NCBI GenBank assembly: GCA_018812385.1
Contig: JAHJDU010000277.1
Location: 1-5,358, forward strand
Reading direction: 5' to 3'
Source: Pseudomonadota bacterium
GTDB lineage: Bacteria > Desulfobacterota > Desulfobacteria > Desulfobacterales > Desulfobacteraceae
Length of the DNA: 5,358 nt
In this document: positions 1 to 5,358 of the stretch, piece by piece
Layout of the letters: each line of letters opens with the position of its first letter
Position numbering within the stretch: position 1 is the first letter of the stretch
The notes under the pieces: model-generated
The model's database searches: none
Told to the model about the DNA's origin: nothing
The model's input: only the letters and a program-made list of their open reading frames with translations
Program-made: the position numbers and the translations under genes

Positions 1-1
1 A

Positions 2-106
2 AAAAATATAAAATGTGATTGCATGGGTTATGCAACAAGGGAGCAGCGTGACTGGATCATTGATCAGGCAGATGCAATTATTGAAAAACTTGGTATTTGT
101 ATTTAG
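2..106 (+). CDS. C-terminal end of an unidentified protein (5' partial)
   Basis: An open frame runs in from the window edge and ends at a TAG at 104-106, giving 34 residues. The readable part includes CDCMGYATREQRDWII and ends EKLGICI. It has no internal stop and an ordinary amino-acid composition, and it ends 20 nt before the rnj start, on the same strand. That position suggests it is the gene preceding rnj in the same transcription unit. There is an ATG at 23-25 inside the frame, but a 27-residue gene starting there has no clear ribosome binding site, so a truncated longer gene is the better reading. The DCMGY motif faintly recalls the DC-x-G-[YF] motif near the C-terminus of AroM-type proteins, but this is too little to name it. 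Product unknown. Confidence 0.5.
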   Translation, partial: KNIKCDCMGYATREQRDWIIDQADAIIEKLGICI

Positions 107-113
107 TATAGTT

Positions 114-120
114 ATAGGAA
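114..120 (+). promoter_or_regulatory. Ribosome binding site of rnj
   Basis: ATAGGAA contains AGGAA, a match to the Shine-Dalgarno core, ending 6 nt before the ATG at 127. It supports this ATG, as does the protein, which enters the conserved RNase J N-terminal strand (LKIIPLGGLGEIG) at residue 2. Confidence 0.7.
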
Positions 121-126
121 ATTTAA

Positions 127-1776
127 ATGCTTAAAATTATTCCACTCGGAGGGCTTGGCGAAATAGGTCTCAATATGATGGTGATTGAATATGACGAGGT
201 CATGTTCATCATTGATGCCGGACTTATGTTCCCTGAAGACTACATGCTGGGTGTGGATATTGTTATCCCGGCCATGGATTATATCAGGGAAAATCGTGAC
301 AAGATCCATGGCATTATCATTACCCATGCCCATGAGGACCATATCGGGGCGTTGCCATACCTTTTAAAGGAAATCAGGCTTCCTGTATATGGAACAGCCT
401 TTACACTGGGGATTGTGAGAAATAAGCTTGTTGAGTTTGATCTCAATAAATATGTTGATTTAAACCTTGTGAATCCAGGCGAAACCCTTTCAATAGAACC
501 CTTTGAAATAGAATTTATCCGTGTCAGCCACTCTACGATTGACGGTGTCGGGCTTGCCATCCAAACCCCTGAAGGTGTAATTGTTCATACTGGTGATTTT
601 AGAATCAGTCATAACGCAGACAAGATGAAGAACACGGATATTTCAAGTTTTGCAAGACTTGGAGATAAAGGTGTTATGGTTCTGATGTCGGATTCCACCA
701 ATGTTGAAGTCAAAGGGTATACAATGCCTGAGCAGGAAGTGGCAAAAAACCTTGAAAAACTGATTGCTGCTGCCAGTGGCAGGGTGATTGTTGCCTTGTT
801 TGCCTCAAATGTATCCAGGATACAACAGGTGATTGATATAGCCGTCCGCAGCCATCGTAAGGTAATTTTTAATGGCCGGAGTATGGAGCAAATTATTGCA
901 GTGGCAACTGAACTTGGGCACATTCAGTGCCCTTCCAATACCATACTGGATGTAAAACAGATTGGTAAATACAGGGATGATGAAGTTGTCATCATTACAA
1001 CGGGCAGCCAGGGGGAGCCAATGTCAGCCTTGGTAAGGATGGCTTCCGGCACACACAAGCATATTAAGATTAAAAAGGGCGACAATGTGATTCTGTCATC
1101 CAAAGATATTCCGGGAAATGAAAAAGCCATTGCCAGCATTATCAACAAGCTGTACCGCAGAGGGGCAGAGGTGGTGTATTCAAAAATTGCTAATATCCAT
1201 ACATCTGGCCATGCCCATCAGGAAGAGCTTAAAATGATGCTGAATTTGATTAAACCTGAATATTTTATCCCTATTCATGGGGAATACCGGCATTTGGTGG
1301 TTCACGCAAGACTCGCCGAAAAACAGGGTATGCTCAGGGAAAATGTCATTGTGGCTGAGGATGGTAATATTATTGTTTTTGATAAGGATGGTGGCAGGAT
1401 AGAGGGTCACGCACATACCGGCAGAGTCCTTGTTGATGGTAAAGGGATCGGTGATGTAGGAAGAAGCGTTTTAAAGGAGAGACGGGAACTTTCTGAAGGC
1501 GGGCTTGTTGTTGTCACCATGGTCATTGATGAGGAAACAGGCCATGTTCTTTACGGTCCGGAATTGATTTCAAAGGGATTTATTTTTGATTCTGTCACAG
1601 GATACCTGGTTGACGATGCCCAGTGTGTCATCCTTGAAATTTTAGAAGAGATAGAACCGGGAAGTGAATCCCGGATTGAATTGTTTAAAAAGAAAATGCC
1701 CAAAGCTCTGAAACAATATTTTGCGTTTACCATAAACCGCAGACCCTTAATTGTACCGGTAATTATTGAAGTATGA
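127..1776 (+). CDS. rnj: Ribonuclease J (metallo-beta-lactamase / beta-CASP)
   Basis: This 549-residue protein is full length for RNase J, which is usually about 550-560 residues. RNase J is a cytoplasmic zinc-dependent ribonuclease with 5'-3' exonuclease and endonuclease activity, used in mRNA decay and rRNA maturation. The zinc ligands are all visible: HAHEDH at 67-72, H135 in the SHS motif, D157 in HTGDF (154-158), and H384 in PIHGEYRHL (382-390). SDSTN lies at 188-192. The beta-CASP insertion follows, with GSQGEP at 293-298, and SGHA at 360-363 precedes the final catalytic block. Residues from about 450 to 549 form the C-terminal domain typical of the family. No key residue is missing. 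The N-terminus is minimal: a single Met before the first beta-strand. The stop overlaps the ftsK start as ATGA, so translation of the two genes is probably coupled. Identification is secure; RNase J1 and J2 types are not distinguished here, and only one copy is seen. Confidence 0.97.
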   Translation: MLKIIPLGGLGEIGLNMMVIEYDEVMFIIDAGLMFPEDYMLGVDIVIPAMDYIRENRDKIHGIIITHAHEDHIGALPYLLKEIRLPVYGTAFTLGIVRNKLVEFDLNKYVDLNLVNPGETLSIEPFEIEFIRVSHSTIDGVGLAIQTPEGVIVHTGDFRISHNADKMKNTDISSFARLGDKGVMVLMSDSTNVEVKGYTMPEQEVAKNLEKLIAAASGRVIVALFASNVSRIQQVIDIAVRSHRKVIFNGRSMEQIIAVATELGHIQCPSNTILDVKQIGKYRDDEVVIITTGSQGEPMSALVRMASGTHKHIKIKKGDNVILSSKDIPGNEKAIASIINKLYRRGAEVVYSKIANIHTSGHAHQEELKMMLNLIKPEYFIPIHGEYRHLVVHARLAEKQGMLRENVIVAEDGNIIVFDKDGGRIEGHAHTGRVLVDGKGIGDVGRSVLKERRELSEGGLVVVTMVIDEETGHVLYGPELISKGFIFDSVTGYLVDDAQCVILEILEEIEPGSESRIELFKKKMPKALKQYFAFTINRRPLIVPVIIEV

Positions 1777-4031
1777 AAAAAGAACTCTATGGTATACTAC
1801 TTTTTTTTTCCATTGTATTAACTTCGGTCAGCTTTTTTTCCTATAATGTTGCAGATCCCTGTGTAGGGAACAATTTTTTCATCATTCCAGATAATATCCA
1901 CAACGCTTTCGGGCTGTTAGGAGCCCATTTTGCCGGGTTTTTTATTTTTCTGTTCGGGTTGGGGGCGTTCTGGATTCCGCTTATCTTAGGTTTTTGCAGC
2001 GTATGGCTTTTAAAGGGAAGATCTGTAAAAATAATCCTGCTCACCCTTTTGGGGGGTCTTTTCTTAATGATTTGTACTGGCGGCCTATTGTTTCTTTTTA
2101 AAGACGACTACCCGTTGTTGGGTACAACCATCTCTTCGGGTGGTATTATTGGTAATACCTTTACCTCATTTTTATTAAAATATGCCAATATTACAGGCTG
2201 TATTATTGTCCTGTTGTTTTTCCTGATCACGGGTTTTATTCTTGCCACTGGTATATCTATTATTTCTCTGGGGCTGTTTTTAAGACAGAAAATCATTGAA
2301 CTTTTAACAATCATGAGAGATGATTTTCAGGAGTTTATTGATTTTTTTAAAGAAAAGTATAAAAACTGGAAAAAAAAAAGAGAACAGGCTGAAAAAGAAA
2401 TTGACATTACCCCTGTCTTTATTAAAAAAAATATTCTTATTAAAATTCCTGAAAAGACTCTGGAAAGAGAGTTTCTGCAAGAGCCGGAAGACATTTTTGA
2501 GCCGACAATAGTGGAATTGGAAAAAGACGATTCAGACTTTAAACCAGATGTGGAATTTGGCGATATCCGGGAAAAAGTTGAATTTAATCTCCCATTGATT
2601 TCATTCTTGGATGAGAAAAAAAAGGTTGAAAAAAATATTGATACAGAGATGTTGAAAGAGAAAAGCAGAATTCTGGAAAGTAAACTTAATGATTTCAACG
2701 TATTCGGAGAGGTGGTTGAAATCCTTCCAGGTCCTGTCATCACAACTTTTGAATATAGGCCGGCATCTGGAATAAAAATCTCTAAAATAGCTGGTCTGTC
2801 TGATGATCTGGCCCTGGCCTTAAGTGCCATAAGCATTCGGATCGTAGCCCCCATTCCAGGCCGGGACGTCGTTGGAATTGAGATCCCAAATGAAGAAAGG
2901 GAAATCGTTAATTTAAGAGAACTAATGTCATCAAAAGAGTTTGTACAGTCAACATCTATGCTGACCCTGGGACTGGGGAAAGACCTTATGGGAAGGCCCG
3001 TGGTGACAAAAATGGATTCCATGCCCCATCTTCTCATCGCCGGTGCCACGGGAACAGGTAAGAGTGTCGGGTTAAATGCAATGATTATCAGCCTTTTGTA
3101 CAAAGGCACTCCCGATGATGTTAAAATGATCATGATTGATCCCAAGCGGATTGAGCTTTCTGTTTATAATGACATTCCCCATTTGATTTCTCCTGTGGTT
3201 ACAGATATGAAAAAGGCAACCAATGCTCTTTTCTGGGCAGTCAGGGAGATGGAACGGCGGTATGAACTGCTGGAACAGACAGGGTTTAGAAATATTGTCC
3301 AGTATAACAATATGGTGAAGTCACAGAATAAGAAAAAGATTGAAGATCCAGATGAAGTCAATAAAGAGCAGTTTAAAAAACTTCCCTATATTGTTGTCAT
3401 TGTGGATGAACTGGCAGATCTTATGATGGTCTCATCAAAAGACGTGGAATTTGCATTGACCAGGCTTGCCCAGATGGCAAGGGCAGCAGGAATTCATCTG
3501 ATTATTGCCACCCAGAGACCCTCTGTTGATGTGCTCACAGGAAGTATTAAAGCCAACTTCCCCACCAGGATTTCATTCCAGGTATCTTCCAAGGTTGATG
3601 CCAGAACCATTTTTGACGGCGGTGGACCTGAGAGCCTCCTGGGAAACGGGGATATGTTGTTCTGTCCTCCTGGAACAGGCAAACTTGTCAGGATTCAGTG
3701 TGCCTATATTTCTGAAAAAGAGATTGCCAGGGTGACTAAATTTTTAAGAGAGCAGAGATCCCCGGATTATATTGAAGATATTACAATAAGTGATAGCGAT
3801 GATGACGATCAAGCCTTTGATGAGTCTGACTATGATGGAAAATATGATGAGGCAGTAGCCCTGGTGACCAAAACCCGTCAGGCATCTATTTCTTTTGTTC
3901 AGCGACGTCTTCGCATAGGTTATAACAGGGCTGCACGACTGGTTGAAATAATGGAACATGAGGGAATTGTCGGCCCCCAGATCGGTTCTAAACCCAGAGA
4001 AATACTTGTCAGAAGTTATGATGAAGATTGA
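1773..4031 (+). CDS. ftsK: DNA translocase FtsK/SpoIIIE
   Basis: This 752-residue septal DNA pump uses ATP to move chromosome termini and help resolve dimers at dif with XerCD. Residues 1-170 are strongly hydrophobic and look like four membrane helices (about 7-24, 52-80, 86-109, 141-170). A charged Lys/Glu-rich linker covers about 180-290; it is short compared with E. coli FtsK. The motor domain follows: conserved FGEVVEILPGPVITTFEY from 311, Walker A GATGTGKS at 424-431, DPKRIEL at 456-462, Walker B VVIVDEL at 541-547 (D545, E546), ATQRPSVDVLTG at 579-590, and LLGNGDMLF at 622-630. An acidic spacer (about 668-692) leads to the C-terminal gamma winged-helix domain (about 690-746), which reads oriented DNA motifs in the family. 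The ATG sits inside the ATGA overlap with rnj and has only a weak GAAG upstream, so coupling is likely. The size fits the 700-800 residue four-helix FtsK/SpoIIIE class. All motor motifs are intact. Confidence 0.98.
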   Translation: MKKELYGILLFFSIVLTSVSFFSYNVADPCVGNNFFIIPDNIHNAFGLLGAHFAGFFIFLFGLGAFWIPLILGFCSVWLLKGRSVKIILLTLLGGLFLMICTGGLLFLFKDDYPLLGTTISSGGIIGNTFTSFLLKYANITGCIIVLLFFLITGFILATGISIISLGLFLRQKIIELLTIMRDDFQEFIDFFKEKYKNWKKKREQAEKEIDITPVFIKKNILIKIPEKTLEREFLQEPEDIFEPTIVELEKDDSDFKPDVEFGDIREKVEFNLPLISFLDEKKKVEKNIDTEMLKEKSRILESKLNDFNVFGEVVEILPGPVITTFEYRPASGIKISKIAGLSDDLALALSAISIRIVAPIPGRDVVGIEIPNEEREIVNLRELMSSKEFVQSTSMLTLGLGKDLMGRPVVTKMDSMPHLLIAGATGTGKSVGLNAMIISLLYKGTPDDVKMIMIDPKRIELSVYNDIPHLISPVVTDMKKATNALFWAVREMERRYELLEQTGFRNIVQYNNMVKSQNKKKIEDPDEVNKEQFKKLPYIVVIVDELADLMMVSSKDVEFALTRLAQMARAAGIHLIIATQRPSVDVLTGSIKANFPTRISFQVSSKVDARTIFDGGGPESLLGNGDMLFCPPGTGKLVRIQCAYISEKEIARVTKFLREQRSPDYIEDITISDSDDDDQAFDESDYDGKYDEAVALVTKTRQASISFVQRRLRIGYNRAARLVEIMEHEGIVGPQIGSKPREILVRSYDED
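2370..2379 (+). repeat. A10 homopolymer tract inside ftsK
   Basis: Ten consecutive A residues encode Lys200-Lys202 and the first base of the Arg203 codon, just after the membrane domain. The ftsK frame is intact through it. Long A runs can provoke polymerase slippage; one extra A would bring a TGA at 2390-2392 into frame within a few codons. Whether slippage happens is not shown by the sequence. Confidence 0.6.
4011..4015 (+). promoter_or_regulatory. Probable ribosome binding site deciding the methyltransferase start
   Basis: AGAAG lies inside the end of ftsK, 5 nt before the ATG at 4021 and only 2 nt before the adjacent ATG at 4018. The spacing favours 4021. The site is weak, so re-initiation after ftsK translation may contribute. 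Confidence 0.4.
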
Positions 4032-4635
4032 TTTTGATGTTTGGGATAATATCAAAGGCTTTATGGATAAAGATGAAGCAAAAAGGCTCTACTCTATTGC
4101 GCTTCAAGCTTCAAAAAATGGCCCTGTCATTGAAATCGGAAGTTATTGCGGCAAATCCGCCTATATTATAGGCTCAGCATGCAAAGAAAACGGTTCCATT
4201 CTTTTTTCCATTGATCACCATAAGGGATCTGAGGAGCAGCAGCCCGGGGAAGCGTATTTTGATCCGGATTTATTTGACCCGAAATTATCAAGAGTGAATA
4301 CCTTTTCATTTTTCCAGGAAATCATCAACATGGCATCCCTTGAAGATACAGTGGTGCCCATTATTGCATCTTCAAACATTGCCGGGAAAATGTGGAAAAC
4401 ACCCATTTCAATGCTGTTTATAGATGGGGGACATTCCTTTGAGGCATGTTATGAAGATTTTATGACCTGGTCCTGCCATATCAAACCCAACGGGTTTCTT
4501 TTGATTCATGATATTTTCACAGACCCTGAAAAAGGGGGACAGGCTCCCCGACAGGTATACGAAATTGCCCTTACGTCAGGAAATTATGAAGAACTAGAAA
4601 TGACAAAAACCCTGGGTGTCTTAAAAAGACGATAA
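4021..4635 (+). CDS. Class I SAM-dependent methyltransferase, substrate unknown
   Basis: A 204-residue protein with a compact Rossmann-type methyltransferase fold, most like the Methyltransf_24 group. With the start at 4021, motif I is VIEIGSYCGKS at 36-46 (the glycine-rich SAM-binding loop), an acidic strand end DHHKG lies at 65-69, and IDGGHSFEACYEDF starts at 134. That last block, followed by IKPNGFLLIHD ending at 164, is the typical strand 4-5 region of this family. There is no signal peptide, membrane segment or extra domain, so a soluble cytoplasmic enzyme is expected. No residue pattern tells whether the acceptor is a sugar, lipid, small metabolite or protein. The gene overlaps the last 11 nt of ftsK and is followed 13 nt later by a thioesterase, so it is probably co-expressed with both. 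Two adjacent in-frame ATGs (4018, 4021) are possible starts; a further upstream ATG at 3958 would add 21 residues read from inside ftsK and is unlikely. Confidence 0.85.
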   Translation: MKIDFDVWDNIKGFMDKDEAKRLYSIALQASKNGPVIEIGSYCGKSAYIIGSACKENGSILFSIDHHKGSEEQQPGEAYFDPDLFDPKLSRVNTFSFFQEIINMASLEDTVVPIIASSNIAGKMWKTPISMLFIDGGHSFEACYEDFMTWSCHIKPNGFLLIHDIFTDPEKGGQAPRQVYEIALTSGNYEELEMTKTLGVLKRR

Positions 4636-4639
4636 GGAA
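4633..4639 (+). promoter_or_regulatory. Ribosome binding site of the thioesterase gene
   Basis: TAAGGAA is a strong Shine-Dalgarno match 9 nt before the ATG at 4649. Its first three bases are the TAA stop of the methyltransferase gene, so a ribosome terminating there covers the next initiation site. This supports the start and suggests coupling. Confidence 0.7.
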
Positions 4640-4648
4640 TAAATTGCC

Positions 4649-5107
4649 ATGACAGAGTCTGTTCTTGAAAGAATAAAAGTATATTATCTTGAGATGCTAC
4701 CGTTTAACAAGGTTCTGGGCATTGATATTGATCTTCTGGATTATGAAACCGGTGAAGCAGTCACAAGTTTTAATATGACAAAAGATCTTATCGGAAATCC
4801 AACCGCTGGTATCCTGCACGGCGGGGTGACAGCCTCTGTCATTGATTTAACCGGGGGACTTTCCGCATTCATTTCCTGTGCAAAACTTCACCATGGTAAA
4901 CCCCTTGAAATTATCGAGAAAAAACTGGCTTCCACTGCCACCATTGATATGCGGGTGGATTATTTAAGGCCTGGCAAAGGCCACTCATTTAAATGCAAAA
5001 GCCGGATCATCCGGGCAGGTTCCAGAATTGTTGTTGCCAAAATAGACCTGTATAATGAAAAAGAAACCCGGATTGCCACAGGTACGGCAACCTATCTGAT
5101 CGCCTAG
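4649..5107 (+). CDS. PaaI/YigI-like hotdog-fold acyl-CoA thioesterase
   Basis: This 152-residue protein is the size of a single hotdog domain. Enzymes of this family hydrolyse acyl-CoA thioesters in the cytoplasm and work as dimers or tetramers. The signature is ILHGGVTASVIDLTGGL: HGG at 57-59 and D66, which lines up with the catalytic acidic residue of PaaI-type enzymes. The motif TIDMRVDYLRPGKG (98-111) and the C-terminal strand ending ATGTATYLIA are also characteristic. From memory, the whole chain, including the N-terminal MLPFN and the central IDMRVDYLRPG block, resembles E. coli YigI (a medium/long-chain acyl-CoA thioesterase) more than PaaI itself. The symbol is left blank because orthology was not tested. 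The insertion at about 76-96 (CAKLHHGKPLEIIEKKLAST) also matches the YigI layout. It is the last + strand gene, and its TAG stop interlocks with the stop of a convergent gene. The natural acyl chain cannot be told from sequence. Confidence 0.92.
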   Translation: MTESVLERIKVYYLEMLPFNKVLGIDIDLLDYETGEAVTSFNMTKDLIGNPTAGILHGGVTASVIDLTGGLSAFISCAKLHHGKPLEIIEKKLASTATIDMRVDYLRPGKGHSFKCKSRIIRAGSRIVVAKIDLYNEKETRIATGTATYLIA

Positions 5108-5340
5108 GGCTTTCTTTTTTCCTGCATTTTGCTTTCCACATCAATGATTTCAATGGTTGCTTCAATTGATTCTATGGCTGATAAATCTTCTCTTAAATTG
5201 TTTTCATCAAAGTATTTGCGGTGTTGATAGGGACAAGGATCAATTACAATTATTCTATTTCCATGTTCCCACTTCAGATGTTCAAAATCAAACAGGGTAA
5301 AAAGATATCAGGATTGGGAATTTGGACGATAGAGCGGTTT
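5104..5340 (-). CDS. Unrecognised protein, C-terminal part, with apparent frameshift (partial)
   Basis: On the minus strand a frame is open from 5307 down to a TAG at 5106-5104. It encodes about 67 residues of natural-looking sequence, including KWEHGNRIIVIDPCPYQHRK and a Glu/Ile-rich tail ending EKRKP. It has no plausible start codon and is closed upstream by a TGA at 5310-5308. A second minus frame, from 5339 down to a stop at 5276-5274, reads NRSIVQIPNPDIF. One extra base in the five-base A run at 5299-5303 (T run on the coding strand) would join the two frames into one protein of about 78 residues through PDIFFTLFDF. So either the gene is a real frameshift mutant or the contig end has a one-base error. 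The N-terminus is cut by the contig edge and adapter. I recognise no domain; the product is unknown. Confidence 0.5.
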
Positions 5341-5358
5341 AGATCGGAAGAGCACACG
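5341..5358 (+). other. Illumina TruSeq adapter sequence (artefact)
   Basis: The last 18 bases, AGATCGGAAGAGCACACG, are identical to the start of the standard TruSeq read-through adapter. They are not genomic. The sequenced insert therefore ends at about 5340, and bases immediately before it probably rest on thin read support. Confidence 0.95.

Noticed and set aside
1801..1809. T9 run in the first membrane helix of ftsK, considered as a phase-variation tract.
   Set aside because: It encodes Leu-Phe-Phe-Ser in a hydrophobic helix, where T-rich codons are expected, and switching off an important division gene by slippage is implausible.
2327..3145. Long minus-strand open frame of 272 residues opposite ftsK.
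   Set aside because: It lies wholly antisense to well-conserved ftsK coding sequence, is Ser/Ile-rich in the way antisense frames often are, and shows no recognisable domain.
3958..4020. Upstream in-frame ATG for the methyltransferase, giving a 225-residue protein.
   Set aside because: The 21 added residues are read from the conserved ftsK gamma-domain codons in another frame and resemble no methyltransferase N-terminus. Two later ATGs (4018, 4021) lie just before the domain begins, and AGAAG is well spaced from 4021.
5102..5120. Possible intrinsic terminator: GCCTAGGGC followed by a T-rich run.
   Set aside because: The stem would be only three base pairs around a three-base loop, and extending it outward gives no further pairing.
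1..5340. A novel defence system, mobile element, CRISPR array or RNA gene.
   Set aside because: All five + strand genes are closely packed, four have clear housekeeping or enzyme families, and no direct repeats, terminal inverted repeats, integrase, transposase or structured intergenic region was seen.
5331..5342. AGAGCGGTTTAG resembles part of an older Illumina paired-end adapter (AGAGCGGTTCAG, one mismatch).
   Set aside because: The bases before it do not continue the adapter match, and the minus-strand peptide reads sensibly up to about 5336. Probably coincidence, though these bases deserve caution because true adapter starts at 5341.

Overview
The window looks like the end of a bacterial contig carrying ordinary core genes. 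Four complete genes are packed on the + strand, with one gene fragment at each edge. Base composition is moderately AT-rich. RNase J lies directly upstream of and coupled to an ftsK of about 750 residues, followed by a YigI-like thioesterase. Together with the general look of the proteins, this suggests a Desulfobacterota / deltaproteobacterial genome, perhaps Desulfobacterales. That placement is inference; no rRNA or other taxonomic marker is present.

Layout: (1) 2-106 +, the last 34 codons of an unidentified gene. (2) 127-1776 +, ribonuclease J (rnj). (3) 1773-4031 +, FtsK/SpoIIIE DNA translocase, sharing an ATGA start/stop with rnj. (4) 4021-4635 +, a small class I SAM-dependent methyltransferase of unknown substrate, overlapping the end of ftsK. 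(5) 4649-5107 +, a PaaI/YigI-like hotdog acyl-CoA thioesterase. (6) 5104-5340 -, the C-terminal part of an unrecognised convergent gene, broken by an apparent one-base frameshift. (7) 5341-5358, 18 bases identical to the Illumina TruSeq adapter, so this end is a library artefact and not genome.

Genes 1-5 have gaps of 20 nt or less, or overlap, with no visible promoter or terminator between them, so they probably form one transcription unit. RNase J (RNA processing and decay) and FtsK (chromosome segregation at the division septum) are housekeeping functions. The methyltransferase and thioesterase have no obvious mechanistic link to them. I see no mobile element, CRISPR array, RNA gene or defence system, and no intergenic stretch longer than about 20 bases. 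The points most worth a second look are the adapter at the 3' edge, the broken convergent gene beside it, the uncharacterised methyltransferase coupled to ftsK, and an A10 tract at the membrane/linker junction of ftsK.
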